Shown: in pieces, positions 37,207 to 47,400 of the stretch
Position numbering within the stretch: the first letter of the stretch is position 1
Layout of the letters: each line of letters opens with the position of its first letter
Assembly (NCBI GenBank): GCA_002686595.1
Contig: NYXZ01000093.1
Location: 22,163 to 71,601, forward strand
Direction: 5' to 3'
DNA length: 49,439 nt
Origin: Planctomycetota bacterium
GTDB lineage: Bacteria > Planctomycetota > UBA1135 > GCA-002686595
Notes under the pieces: generated by a model
Seen by the model: the letters and a program-made list of their open reading frames with translations, nothing else
Database searches by the model: none
What the model was told of the DNA's origin: nothing
Program-made: the position numbers and the translations under genes

Positions 37207-37548
37207 ATGTCCATCTCCCTTTATCTCTTCCTGCATGTGTCCGCCGCCATCCTGATGGTGGCCATCACGTTCTCCGCCTGTGCAGCGCCGGCCGAGGAAA
37301 ACAAAAGATGCCACCAGATGTTCGGGGGGCTGGCCAGCCTGATCACCCTGGTGGCCGGCTTCGGTCTGCTGGCCAAGACAGGCCAGGGGTTTCCAGTCTG
37401 GATAATAATCAAACTCGTCTGCTGGTTCGGCATCGCCGCCCTCTCTGGCCTGGCCCACCGCAACCCCGCCGGCACAAGGAAATACGGCCTGATAGCAACC
37501 GCTCTGGTGCTGCTCGCGATCTACTGCGTTGTCTTCAAGCCCTTCTAA
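37207..37548 (+). CDS. Small membrane protein of unknown function
   Basis: A 113-residue hydrophobic protein with about four predicted transmembrane helices: YLFLHVSAAILMVAITFSA, FGGLASLITLVAGFGLLA, VWIIIKLVCWFGIAALSGLA and YGLIATALVLLAIYCVVF. A His in the first helix (FLHVS) and another at CHQMF could be ligands, but there is no recognised heme or transport motif. I do not recognise the family with certainty. It ends 13 bp from the convergent pstB gene. Confidence 0.7.
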   Translation: MSISLYLFLHVSAAILMVAITFSACAAPAEENKRCHQMFGGLASLITLVAGFGLLAKTGQGFPVWIIIKLVCWFGIAALSGLAHRNPAGTRKYGLIATALVLLAIYCVVFKPF

Positions 37549-37561
37549 GGGGCCGGTCGCA

Positions 37562-38335
37562 TCAACCGTAACGGCCTTCGATGTAGTCCGCAGTCTCTTT
37601 GTTCTTGGGCGTGACAAACATCTGACCCGTTAGCGCGTGCTCAACGACCTTGCCCATGAGCATGAAAACGCTCTCATCGCTAGCGCGCCGCGCCTGAGCC
37701 ATGTTGTGAGTGACAATCAGGATTGAGTACTCACCTCGCAACTGCCAGATCAAGTCCTCCACGGCCTCGGTGGCTTCTGGATCCAGGGCCGAGCAGGGCT
37801 CATCCATCAACAAGACGCTCGGCTTGACCGGCAGCAGCCGGGCGATGCACAGCTTCTGTTGTTCTTCCAGGGAAAGGTCGATGGCCGGGTGATCCAGGCG
37901 CTCCCGGATCTGATCCCAGAGCAGCACCTGGGTCAGCGCCCCCTCGACGACTTCGTCCTCTTCCCTGCGGCTTGACCGCCCGCCGCGATGGAGGCGATAG
38001 GCATAGAGAACATTGTCGCGCACTGAGAGCGGCAGGGGATTGGGTCGCTGGAAGACCATGCCCACTTCCTTGCGGAGCTGGGTCAGCTCCACTTCCTCGG
38101 CGAGCACATCCTGTCCGTGTACTTCGATGGAACCAGTGGTGCGCACATAACCCAAACGCTCGTTGATGCGGTTGATGGCCCGCAAGAGCGTCGACTTGCC
38201 GCAGCCCGAAGGCCCGATCAAGGCCGTGACCTGGCCGTGCTTGATGGACAGATTGACATCCTCCAAGGCCTGGAAATCGCCGTACCACAGATTGAGGCCG
38301 GACACTTCGATGGCGGCTTTGCGCGACTCAGCCAA
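37562..38335 (-). CDS. pstB: Phosphate ABC transporter ATPase PstB, first paralogue (degenerate signature)
   Basis: A 257-residue ATPase of the Pst phosphate importer on the cytoplasmic face of the inner membrane. Walker A is GPSGCGKST followed by LLRAINRINE, the PstB hallmark. Walker B is VLLMDEPCSALDP, and the switch His is in VTHNMAQARR. The ABC signature reads LSLEEQQKL rather than LSGGQQQR, so one composite ATP site may be weak. It is the last gene of the pst operon and overlaps the second pstB by 8 bp. Confidence 0.9.
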   Translation of the reverse strand: MAESRKAAIEVSGLNLWYGDFQALEDVNLSIKHGQVTALIGPSGCGKSTLLRAINRINERLGYVRTTGSIEVHGQDVLAEEVELTQLRKEVGMVFQRPNPLPLSVRDNVLYAYRLHRGGRSSRREEDEVVEGALTQVLLWDQIRERLDHPAIDLSLEEQQKLCIARLLPVKPSVLLMDEPCSALDPEATEAVEDLIWQLRGEYSILIVTHNMAQARRASDESVFMLMGKVVEHALTGQMFVTPKNKETADYIEGRYG

Positions 38336-39107
38336 AGCGACCCTCTAGGTAGTCGGTGGTGCGCTGGTCTTTCACCTGCCGGCGGAACAGGTCCTCGGTC
38401 ATGCCCACCTCCACCAGCTCGCCCCCCAGGAAAAAGGCCGTGCGATCCGCCAAACGCCGCGCCTGTTGAACCAGATTGGTGACCAGAACGATGGTCATTT
38501 CCTCGCGCAACTCCTTGAGCACATCCTCGATGCGCATGGTGGTAACCGGGTCAACGGCGATGGAGAACTCATCCAAGAGCAACACATCGGGCTCCTGGGA
38601 CAGGGCGCGGGCGATGGTCAGGCGTTGTTGCTGGCCGCCCGACAACAGACTGCCCAGGGAATCCAGGCGGTCCTTGACCTCATCCCACAGGGCCGCCCGA
38701 CTCAGGCAGCGCTCGACGATTTCATCCAACTCCACCTTGTTCCGAACCCCGCGCAGCCTGGGCGAGAGGGCCACATTCTCGTAGATCGTCAGGGGCAGGC
38801 CCACGGGCAAGGGGAAGACCACTCCGATGCGACTGCGCAGGGCATAGACATTGCGCCAGGAACGCACATCACATCCATCCAAGGCAACCTTGCCGCGGAC
38901 GAGCATGTCATCCGACATCTCATCCATGCGATTAATCGCACGCAGGAACGAGGTCTTGCCACTGTTGGCCGGCCCGATGATGCCGAAGATTTCGTTTTCG
39001 CGGATATCCAGGCTGATGTCGTTCAGGGCCACCTGATCGCCGTAGAGGATCGAGAGATTCTCCACTGTGAGCTTCTTGGGCCGTTCGAGTAGCGGGGTCT
39101 CTACCAC
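38328..39107 (-). CDS. pstB: Phosphate ABC transporter ATPase PstB, second paralogue
   Basis: A 259-residue second PstB-type ATPase. Walker A reads GPANSGKTS followed by FLRAINRMDEMS. The ABC signature LLSGGQQQRL is canonical. Walker B is VLLLDEFSIAVDP, and the switch region VTNLVQQARR has Asn where the usual His would be. With the paralogue next to it, which has a good switch His but a degenerate signature, it probably forms an asymmetric heterodimer. It overlaps pstA by 7 bp and the other pstB by 8 bp. Confidence 0.88.
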   Translation of the reverse strand: MVETPLLERPKKLTVENLSILYGDQVALNDISLDIRENEIFGIIGPANSGKTSFLRAINRMDEMSDDMLVRGKVALDGCDVRSWRNVYALRSRIGVVFPLPVGLPLTIYENVALSPRLRGVRNKVELDEIVERCLSRAALWDEVKDRLDSLGSLLSGGQQQRLTIARALSQEPDVLLLDEFSIAVDPVTTMRIEDVLKELREEMTIVLVTNLVQQARRLADRTAFFLGGELVEVGMTEDLFRRQVKDQRTTDYLEGRFG

Positions 39108-39976
39108 TTCTTCTTCCCCCGCAGGTACATCCGGAAAGCGATTGAGACTGCGTTCAGAATCAGCACCAGCGAAATCAGCGTTAGAGCCACGCCGAAGGGC
39201 AGGGCCTCGGGCACATTGGGAACCTGGGTGGAAACCGTGAACAAATGCAGGGAGAGGGCCATGGTCTGGTCCCCAACCCCCAAGGGCAAAAAGGGCAGGA
39301 AGAACGCCGCACCGGTGAACATGATCGGTGCCGTTTCCCCCACGGTGCGCGAAACCTCGAGGATGACGCCGGTCAGGATGCCGCTGACCGAGTTGGGCAG
39401 CACGATACGCCTAATCGTCTGCCAGCGGGTGGCGCCCAGGCTCCAACTCGCCTCGCGGAAGGCCTGGGGCACGGCCTGCAGGGATTCGCGCGTGGACACA
39501 ATCACAACCGGCAGGGTCATCACCGCCAAGGTCAGGCCCGCGGCCAAGATGCTGGTGCCGAAGTTGAAGAAGAGCACAAATGCTCCCACGCCAAAGAGGG
39601 CGTGCACAATCGAGGGCACTCCCGCCAGGTTGATGATCGCCAGGTTGATGGAGCGCGTCAGCAGGTTTTCCGGCGCGTATTCAGACAAGTAGATGGCAGC
39701 GGCCACGCCCATGGGCACGGAAACCACCAGGGCCACTCCCACCAACCACAGGGTGCCCACCAGGGCCGGGAAGATCCCGCCCTCTGTCATGCCGTTGGTG
39801 GGAAAGCTCAGCAGGAAGTCCAGGGAAATCACCGAGTGACCGCGCCAGGCGAGGGTTCCAAGGATGATCAGCACGGGCAGGATCAACATTAGAGTCATGA
39901 CCAGGAAGAGGCCGCGTACCCAGCGCTCTCGCCGCTGATTGCGGCGATCCAGTTCCGTCGCCCTAAATGAACTCAT
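39101..39976 (-). CDS. pstA: Phosphate ABC transporter permease PstA
   Basis: A 291-residue inner-membrane permease with six predicted helices, starting at residues 22-45. The EAA loop that docks the ATPase is EASWSLGATRWQTIRRIVLP, followed by GETAPIMFTGAA, typical of PstA. It pairs with PstC to form the phosphate channel. The gene overlaps pstC by 4 bp and pstB by 7 bp, so the operon is tightly coupled. Length is normal. Confidence 0.92.
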   Translation of the reverse strand: MSSFRATELDRRNQRRERWVRGLFLVMTLMLILPVLIILGTLAWRGHSVISLDFLLSFPTNGMTEGGIFPALVGTLWLVGVALVVSVPMGVAAAIYLSEYAPENLLTRSINLAIINLAGVPSIVHALFGVGAFVLFFNFGTSILAAGLTLAVMTLPVVIVSTRESLQAVPQAFREASWSLGATRWQTIRRIVLPNSVSGILTGVILEVSRTVGETAPIMFTGAAFFLPFLPLGVGDQTMALSLHLFTVSTQVPNVPEALPFGVALTLISLVLILNAVSIAFRMYLRGKKKW

Positions 39977-40905
39977 CGCCGTTTTCTCCTGCCGCGCACC
40001 GCCACATCCGCCAACAAGTTGATGGTGAAGGTGACCAAGAAGAGCAGAATGCCGATGGAGAAGAGCGCCTTGTAGTGTTCCGAACCGCGGGCGGTTTCCC
40101 CCAGCTCCGCCGCGATCGTGGCGGTCAAGGCTCGCACGGAGTCAAAGGGACTCGTGGGGAGATTGACGGAATGCCCAGAGGCCATCAGGACCGCCATCGT
40201 CTCGCCGAATCCCCGTCCCACGCCGAGCAAAATGGCCGCGACCAATCCGTTCTTGGCCGAGGGCAGCACCACCTGTCGAATGACCTGCCAACGCGTGGCC
40301 CCCAGGGCTTCGGCCGCCTCGCGGTAACTATCCGGAACAGCCTTCAGTGCATCTTCAGCAATAGTGGTCATGATGGGCGCCGCCATCAAACCCAGGATCA
40401 CTCCGGCGTTGAGGATGGTCAGGCCCACGGGAACATTGAAGAGGTCAATGATCAGCGGATTCACAACCGTCAGGCCGATGAAGCCCCACACCACCGATGG
40501 AATAGCAGCCAGGAGCTCCACCAGCACCTTGAGGTACTCACGCGCCCGGCCGGTGGCGAACTCGCCAATAAAAATGGCCGCCCCCAGGGAAAAGGGCACG
40601 GCCACCAACATGGCCAACCCCGTAACGCTGGCCGTGCCGACTATCAGGGCGAGGCCACCGAAGACAGGCTCCGGCTCAGTCGTGGGGCGCCATTCGGGCG
40701 AGGTCAGGAAGACGCCCTTGTCCAGCTCGAAGATGGCAAAGCCCAGGCCTTGCTGGGCGACGAAGATGAAAATGGCCACGATGAACACGATGGCCGAGAT
40801 GCCCCCCAGGAAGACCACGCCCTGGGCGATTCTGTCCCACCACCAGGAGCTACCCAGGGTGTCCGCGCCCGGGACCGTCCTTCTTCCCCTATTGAATTCG
40901 GACAC
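39973..40905 (-). CDS. pstC: Phosphate ABC transporter permease PstC
   Basis: A 310-residue permease with six helices. The EAA loop is EAAEALGATRWQVIRQVVLP, and GRGFGETMAVLMASGHSVN is the PstC signature region. A periplasmic loop after helix 1 (KGVFLTSPEWRPTTEPEPVFG) is as usual. It starts 3 bp after the stop of the phoU fusion gene and overlaps pstA by 4 bp. Confidence 0.92.
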   Translation of the reverse strand: MSEFNRGRRTVPGADTLGSSWWWDRIAQGVVFLGGISAIVFIVAIFIFVAQQGLGFAIFELDKGVFLTSPEWRPTTEPEPVFGGLALIVGTASVTGLAMLVAVPFSLGAAIFIGEFATGRAREYLKVLVELLAAIPSVVWGFIGLTVVNPLIIDLFNVPVGLTILNAGVILGLMAAPIMTTIAEDALKAVPDSYREAAEALGATRWQVIRQVVLPSAKNGLVAAILLGVGRGFGETMAVLMASGHSVNLPTSPFDSVRALTATIAAELGETARGSEHYKALFSIGILLFLVTFTINLLADVAVRGRRKRR

Positions 40906-40908
40906 CGA

Positions 40909-41970
40909 TCAATCGTCTTCTTCGCCGCGGATCAGCGCCATCAAGTCGCGCAGCTTGGGAACCAACTGGGCGTAAACCAAGGCCGGGTCATCACGATCCT
41001 CCAGGGGCCAATGGATCAGGGTCGAATGAAACGGAATGCGCGTCAAGTGCTCGCGCACGCCCCCCACCAGATCGATGATCAGGTCGTAATCAGCCATTTG
41101 GTCCTTGATGCCACCAAAGGCCCTGGGGGTTTGGCCCATGAGATCCAGCCCCTTCTCCACGCCGAACTCCACGAACCTCTGATCCACCTGCTCGTCAGCA
41201 TCCCAGCCTGCGCTCTCGAAGGTGCCGCTCTCAGGATAGGCCCGCTGACAGTACAGCTCCGCCAATAAGCTCGCGCCTGCATTGCGGCTGTCCACGAACA
41301 ACACATCAAAGGTCTTCTCCTCCTTCGTTTCGCCGACGACGGCAAATAGAGTTTGCTCGCAGATGTTCTTGCTCTGGTGCAAGATCCGCTCCAGGCGATT
41401 GAAGATCGCCATTAAGGAGAAGAGATCGGCCACGGGCACACTGCGCTTCTCGCCAACCTTGACGATGTCGGCGAATACCTTGTCAAAGGTCGCTCCGTGG
41501 TGCACGACGCTTTCGCGGGTAGAACGGGCAAGCTCTGCGTCGCCGGCCTCAAAGGCCTTCAGGGCCGTTTCCAAAGTGTTCGTGGCGTGGCGCCCCATGA
41601 ACTCGATGTCCTTGGCCACCTCACCCGGAGGCACTTCGGAGAGTTGCACCGCCGCGCGAGCGATGGTCTCGGCATAGTCACCGATGCGCTCCAAGGTCTT
41701 TGAAAGGCGCAAACCGGCGGAGACCAGCCGCAGATGCCCGGCGCTGGGAAGATGCGTTGCGATGAACCGATGACAACGCTGGTCGAGCTTGCGCGCCTGA
41801 CGGTTGATCGGCATGTCGCCCAGAATCGTCTCGGTGGCCAGAGACGAACTGCGGGTCAACGCCGCTCGCACCGAACTCTCCACGGCCGCCACCACGGCCC
41901 GCCCGATTTTGTTGACGCGGCCGCGAATCTTGTCCAGGTCGCGCTCTAGGCGCTCTTCATAATGGCTCAC
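40909..41970 (-). CDS. phoU: PhoU fused to a degenerate low-molecular-weight phosphatase/arsenate-reductase-like domain
   Basis: A 353-residue cytoplasmic regulator. Residues 1-215 are PhoU, which tunes the Pst transporter and PhoR signalling. The two three-helix repeats carry LERIGDYAETIAR and NRLERILHQSKNICE, the metal-binding motifs. Residues 221-350 resemble the LMW-PTP/ArsC-like fold: FDVLFVDSRNAGASLLAE sits where active enzymes have V-C-x4-C-R-S or C-x5-R-S. Here the nucleophile Cys is Asp and the P-loop Arg is Ala, so catalysis is unlikely and a sensing or binding role is more probable. It lies between pstS and pstC, 27 bp after pstS. Confidence 0.88.
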   Translation of the reverse strand: MSHYEERLERDLDKIRGRVNKIGRAVVAAVESSVRAALTRSSSLATETILGDMPINRQARKLDQRCHRFIATHLPSAGHLRLVSAGLRLSKTLERIGDYAETIARAAVQLSEVPPGEVAKDIEFMGRHATNTLETALKAFEAGDAELARSTRESVVHHGATFDKVFADIVKVGEKRSVPVADLFSLMAIFNRLERILHQSKNICEQTLFAVVGETKEEKTFDVLFVDSRNAGASLLAELYCQRAYPESGTFESAGWDADEQVDQRFVEFGVEKGLDLMGQTPRAFGGIKDQMADYDLIIDLVGGVREHLTRIPFHSTLIHWPLEDRDDPALVYAQLVPKLRDLMALIRGEEDD

Positions 41971-41997
41971 GGGTCTAGCTAGAGGATGATGAGCGGC

Positions 41998-42870
41998 CTA
42001 GAAATGGCGCGCCGGGGCATAGCCCTTTTCGAGGATGATGCGCTGGCCCACATCGGAGAGGATCCAATCCAGGTATTCCTTTACCTTGCCCGTTGGCTGT
42101 CCCGCCGTGTACATGAACAGGGGCCGGGCAATGGGGTAGGTTCCATCGACGGCGGACTCAACCGTCGGCATTACATCTCCTTGGCCCTCGCCAGGGGATA
42201 CCGGAACAAGCTTCACATGCTCCGTGGCATAGGCCAGGCCAGAGTACCCGATGGCGCCGGGCGTTTTCTCCACCAGGTCCACCACATCCTTGGAGCCGTG
42301 CATGTCGAGGGAACCGAGCTTGTACCGCCCCTCCTTGCCCAAGACCGCCTCGCGGAAGTAGACATATGTCCCCGAGTTGTTTTGGCGACTGACGCGCACG
42401 ATTTCGTCGCTCGTCCCCGCGGGCATGGTGACACCCAGCTGGCTCCAGCGCTCGATGCTGCCGCCATCGCCATAGATTTCTGCTAGCTGCTGAATGGTGA
42501 TGGACTCCAGCGGGTTGTCGTGGTGCAGGTAGACGACCAAGGCATCAAAGCCAACGATGTGCTCCACCGGGTCCACGCCGTTTTCCCGCGCGGCGGCGAA
42601 CTCCCGCTCCTTCATCTTGCGGCTGGCGTTGGCCAGCTCAACGGTCCCGTTGATCATGGATGAGATGCCCGTGCCAGAGCCGCCTCCGGATACTGCCACG
42701 GCGCAGGAAGGGTCGACTGTGCTATAGGCCTCGGCCCAGGCCTGGGCCACATTGACCAGGGTGTCGGACCCCTTGTTTTGAATCAGGGTGCGGCCGGAAC
42801 CATTTACATTTGAGCCACAGGCGGCAGCGAGGAAGGAGAGGCCTACAACGGCCCAAGTAGAAGTGCGCAT
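41998..42870 (-). CDS. pstS: Phosphate-binding lipoprotein PstS
   Basis: A 290-residue substrate-binding protein, the first gene of the pst operon. The N-terminus is a lipoprotein signal with the lipobox LAAAC (Cys18). The mature protein is a periplasmic two-lobe binder. Typical phosphate-binding segments are IQNKGSDTLVNVAQAW, VSGGGSGTGISSMING and SRQNNSGTYVYFRE, followed by GAIGYSGLAYA. The promoter should lie within 42871-43029, but I could not identify a clear Pho-box. Expression under phosphate limitation is expected from the family. Confidence 0.92.
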   Translation of the reverse strand: MRTSTWAVVGLSFLAAACGSNVNGSGRTLIQNKGSDTLVNVAQAWAEAYSTVDPSCAVAVSGGGSGTGISSMINGTVELANASRKMKEREFAAARENGVDPVEHIVGFDALVVYLHHDNPLESITIQQLAEIYGDGGSIERWSQLGVTMPAGTSDEIVRVSRQNNSGTYVYFREAVLGKEGRYKLGSLDMHGSKDVVDLVEKTPGAIGYSGLAYATEHVKLVPVSPGEGQGDVMPTVESAVDGTYPIARPLFMYTAGQPTGKVKEYLDWILSDVGQRIILEKGYAPARHF

Positions 42871-43029
42871 GGTTTGCGGGTAGCTAGGAAAACCGGAAGG
42901 GAAAGGCGTCGCTTCGGGGCCGCCATCAGGACAGCCTCAAACGAGGGCGGCATTCTAGCCCGGAACCCGCCCCCACAAGGAAAAACCTCGTCGCGGCGGG
43001 CTCTTTTTTGACTGGCTGGAGAAGCGCCC

Positions 43030-44322
43030 CTAGAAGGCGCTGTCCACGACCACCAAGCCCCGCACATTGCCCAGGCGCCGACCGCCGGCAAGGGCGAAGG
43101 GCTCCAGGAACAACCGCAAGGATTCCTGCGCCCCTGGCAGGCTAGGGGTGGGCAGATTGACGCTGAGCACGCCACTGGCGGGGATCGAGCCCAGGGCCTG
43201 GAGTGATAGCTGCGAGCTCTTGAGGTGCAACACCCCCAGATCAAGTCCCAGGTAGCGCCAATCCGTCTCGGGCGACGAGACGAGCCAGGCCGCCGCCCCC
43301 ACGGGGCCAGTCAGGGTCAGGGTCCAGGTCTCGTCTTCGCGCAGGACACTGGCGCTCCCCAAAACCAGGGTGGGATCCTCGGCATGGAGCACTGACGACC
43401 CCCCCTCCAGGCGCACATCCTGTCCATCCTGAGCGGGGGTTTTCCCGGAGCAGTCCCAGTGGGCTCCCTTCTGGCCCCCCAGAGCTTGCGTAGCGTCCAA
43501 GTAGACCAGGCTCTGCGATCGGGCCCAAATGCCGTGGCCGCCGGCGCCCTGGCAAGCCGGGGAACACATCACAAGCCCGCACCCGCCATCCCAGGACTGG
43601 CCGCCCTGACCCCCGGTGATTTGGCTCGCATACAGGGTGGCGGTACTGGCCTCCAAGCTCAATCCAGCCTCGCCGTGCGCGCCATCCATGACTGAGACAC
43701 AGTATGGAGCACTACCTCCATCGCGACCGTCAATGACGCAACCCGCGAAGACGACATCCTGACTGTCGGTGACGATCTGCAGCCCGTGACCTGAACCAGA
43801 AGCACAATACTCCGTGTTCTCGCCGGCAGCTCGCGCGGTGCAATCGGTAAAGAGCACCGTGGCAAGGCAGGAGCGCACCTCGAAACCTCCTCGGAAGTAC
43901 AGGCCGCTGAGTTGGACATCGCGCTGCGGGGCCAACGACTCCACTTCCGCAAGGCCATCGATGTAAACGGCTTGCGCCCCATCCGCAACAATCGCCAACG
44001 ACTTGTTGTTGACTACAAAACCAGCGTAGCTGCCGGGACGCACCAGGATTGTGTTGCGCTGGCTGGCTGCATCCACCGCTTCCTGGATTTGCAGGAAGTC
44101 ACCGCCCCCGCCGCTATCAACGACGAACACCTGGCCATTGGTCGCCCTTGCCACAGGTGAAAAGCAGAGATAGGCGACAAGCCCTAGGGCCGACATCCAA
44201 CTGCCGAAAACACCGGGCCGGGATTGGCCAGAGCGATTGCCTCCATGGTGAGCGAGTGTTGTCGTGGCAGTCTCCATTGCACGGGCGATGGCGTTCGTGT
44301 TTCTCATCGTTGCGTTCCTCAT
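43030..44322 (-). CDS. Secreted right-handed beta-helix protein
   Basis: A 430-residue protein with an N-terminal extension and an export helix at about residues 42-61 (WMSALGLVAYLCFSPVARA). The mature start VFVVDSGGGGDFLQIQEAVD, then NTILVRPGSYAGF and KSLAIVADG, is the entry of a pectate-lyase-like right-handed beta-helix as in periplasmic copper-binding NosD-like and polyD-type repeats. Short rungs continue to about residue 320, rich in Cys and Gly (GGCGLVMCSPACQGAGGHG), possibly disulfide-bonded. A C-terminal beta-sandwich follows. No catalytic residues were recognised, so a surface adhesin or glycan binder is possible. Start choice among several ATGs (44322, 44307, 44277) is uncertain. 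It diverges from the GH18-like gene. Confidence 0.7.
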   Translation of the reverse strand: MRNATMRNTNAIARAMETATTTLAHHGGNRSGQSRPGVFGSWMSALGLVAYLCFSPVARATNGQVFVVDSGGGGDFLQIQEAVDAASQRNTILVRPGSYAGFVVNNKSLAIVADGAQAVYIDGLAEVESLAPQRDVQLSGLYFRGGFEVRSCLATVLFTDCTARAAGENTEYCASGSGHGLQIVTDSQDVVFAGCVIDGRDGGSAPYCVSVMDGAHGEAGLSLEASTATLYASQITGGQGGQSWDGGCGLVMCSPACQGAGGHGIWARSQSLVYLDATQALGGQKGAHWDCSGKTPAQDGQDVRLEGGSSVLHAEDPTLVLGSASVLREDETWTLTLTGPVGAAAWLVSSPETDWRYLGLDLGVLHLKSSQLSLQALGSIPASGVLSVNLPTPSLPGAQESLRLFLEPFALAGGRRLGNVRGLVVVDSAF

Positions 44323-44498
44323 GGTCTCTGTGGCTCTCTTGGTTGCGACAATCCCTCACATACAGTTCTCGCATACATCCAAAGTGTACCCCTGTCACTT
44401 GAATCCCGCGACCAACGCCTTCAAGGGGGGGCGGCGCCGTGCACTAGGACCGCCACGCCGAGGTTGTGATGCCCGCCCGCGACCGTTACCCTGGCCCC

Positions 44499-47400
44499 AT
44501 GCGCGTCACCGGACCCGCACGGGCTCTTCTCGGCCTGTGCCTCTGCTCGCCCACCCTCGCGGGTGGCGTCCATGAACAGGAAGCCGCGGCCCCCTGTTCC
44601 GCCCAGGCCGCCCACGCCGCCCAGGCTGAGGAGCTCGGCGTCGCCCTCTCCGAAACCACGGACGATGGCCGCCGCGCCGAGGAGTTGGAGGCGGCGGGCC
44701 TCCTCTTCCCGCCCCGCGCCGCAGGTACTCCCGGGCCGTCCGCTTTGGCCACAAACCCTGCAAGCCCCGGCTCCCCTGGCGGACAATACGGCCCCGGCGG
44801 CCCCGGCGGCCCGGGCGCCCCCGGCGGCCCGGGCTCCGGCTCCCGCGGCCCCCTGGCGCCAGGCCAGCCATCCGCCCAAAGCGACTTCATCGTTTTCGGC
44901 TATCTGCAGAGCGAATCCATGGTCTATCACCTGCGCTGGCAGGCCCTGACCCACATCGGCACGCGCTTCGTCGGATTCGACGCCAGCGGTTCCCTGACGG
45001 GCACCTCGGCCTTCACCGCCCGCAGTTCCTATTTAAAGGAGGGCGGGGCCGCCGACGACGCCGGGGTCAAGGTGATCCTGGTCGTGAACCAGTTCGACGA
45101 TGACCCCGGTGGCGTGATTGAAACGGTCATGACCTCCGCCACTCGGCGCACGCGCCTGGTGGATGAGATCGGTTCCCTGATCAGTTCAGACAGCTATGTG
45201 CACGGGGTCAGCATGGACCTGGAGTTCGGCTGGGGCAGCGCCGTGCGGGATGGCTTGACGGCCTTCATGGTCGAGCTGCGCGCGGAGCTCGACCGCCTGG
45301 ACCCAGCCCTCGAGACCTCTGTCTACACCAACGCCATTTACCTGGAGAACCAGTGGGACTTCCACCCCGAGACCGGCCTGACCCCCCAGATCGACTACAT
45401 GCTCTACAGCATGTACGACTGGGCCACGGGCTCCACGGCCCGCGCCATCTCCGACTTTGACAACTGCATCGGCTCCACGCGCATGCGTGCCTATCTCGAT
45501 GCCGGCTTGCCGCCGGAGAAACTGGTCCCGACGATTTCGTCCTACTCGCGCAGTTGGAACGGAGTCAGCACCTATGGAGCGAGCGGCTACGGCTCCTCGT
45601 CAGCTGGCTACACCGATGCGCTCTTTGACTTGACCTTGAGACCATTCACGGCCGGGACCGGTAACTACGTCACCGGCGATGAAGCCGGTTGGTACACCTG
45701 GAACGACGGTGTTTCCCATGTGCGCACCTGGGAGGGACGGGCGGGCATGGAGTGGAAGATCCGCCAGGCCCTTTCCTTCCACGACCCCTCTGGTAACTGG
45801 AACGGTCGTCGCTTGGGAGGCGTTGGTTTCTGGTCCCTCTACTGGTTGGCGGAGACGAGCTCCATCGATCCGCGCACGGGCGCCAGCGTTTCCCGCACGC
45901 GTACCTACCCAGAGGTCTACCAGATGTGCCAGGAGCTTCTGGCCAGCCCGGGCCAGGAGCGTTTCACCCTTGAGACCTTCGCTGGCTATGACTTCCGCTG
46001 GCGCGCCCCACACAAATCTCCCGACACCCTCGGGGATACGGACAACAACAGCACCTGGCGCATCGTCAACACGCCGCCGGGCTTCCCCGGCTTCGCCGAC
46101 AGCGACCACGCCGCCGAGGTAACGCTCGATGTGGAGGGCAGCGGCGTCAATCAAGTGGTCTTCGCCCACGAGGTCCTAGCCAGCCCCCTGGCACCGACCA
46201 TCCCCGACACCCATGCCACCCTGGGCCAGATCAAACCCAACTCCCTGATCAGCGCGCGCCTTTACACGCCGGAGCGCCTAAGCGGTTGGTCCGTTTCCCT
46301 GCTCTTGATCGACGGCGACGGCGAACTCGAAAAAAGCCCACCCACCAGCCTCGATCGCTCAGGCTGGACACCGCTCACCTGGGACATCTCCGCGCCGGGC
46401 GGAGTCCTGCCCCACGCCACGCTCGAGCCGGCCTTCCTCTCCGGCGACGGACACCTGGACTCGAACATGACGAGCCCGGAGGCGGCCCGCGACATCTCCC
46501 TCTACGGGTTTGTCTTCAGCGGGCGCGGCCCCCTGAGCGCCTCGGTCGTCCTCGACGAACTGGCCCACCAGTCGACCCTCCAAGGCGCGGCCCACTACAC
46601 GATCAACGAGCTGCGCTACGCGGGCGTGGACCGTGAGTTCCTTGAGATTTGGGGACCCGCCGGTCCCCTGCCCGCTGACTTTGAATTGCGCTTTTACGAC
46701 AGCAGCGACGGCACCGTGCTGCGCTCGTTCCCCCTGAGCGGCACCATCCGCGCCGTCTCCCAGGGCCGCGGCCCCTTTGTATTGGGCGACCCCGGCACCG
46801 ACGGCGTCGACAGCAACGGGAACATGTCAGAGGACGGCGACGACTTCCCCGACGTGGACCCATCGGCCTGCCAGCTAGTGGTCGCCGGACGGGCCCACGA
46901 CTCCCTGGTCTACGAAGCCTTCGGCGGCCTCGACGAGCTGATCCGTCGGGAGTGCGCCGGGGTTACGGACGAGGGCTATCCGTGGGTGGGCGGCGTGGCC
47001 TCGGGCCAGGACAGCGCCGGCCAGCCCTACTCGCTCGGGCGCTACCCCGACGGCCGCGACAGCAATGTGAACGGCGCGGATTTCTCATTTCAAATCGCAA
47101 GCCCAGGAGCGCGCAACGGCGCGGCCCTGACGCTCCCAGCCGAGATCGACTTCGAAACGCCGCCCCCGGGCCTTTTCCAGACCTACGACTCCCCGCGCTT
47201 CACAAACCCCACTAGCGCCGGGCTACCCCCCGCGCCCTCCGGCGGCCTGGCCTGGCGCTGCGTGGACAGCGTCGGCGGCGGAGTGCTGGGCCTGGTGGGC
47301 GACGCGGCCCTGGGCTTTGGCGCCGGCTATGTGGCCACCGGGGAAATCTACATCCCCGCTCAATCCGCCGCCCCCTGCGCCATCGGCGTGGGAATCGGCG

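Noticed and set aside
44770-44870. Gly/Pro-coding repeat considered as a CRISPR-like or DNA repeat array
   Set aside because: It is a coding collagen-like linker with irregular triplets. No spaced direct repeats of CRISPR type were seen anywhere in the window.
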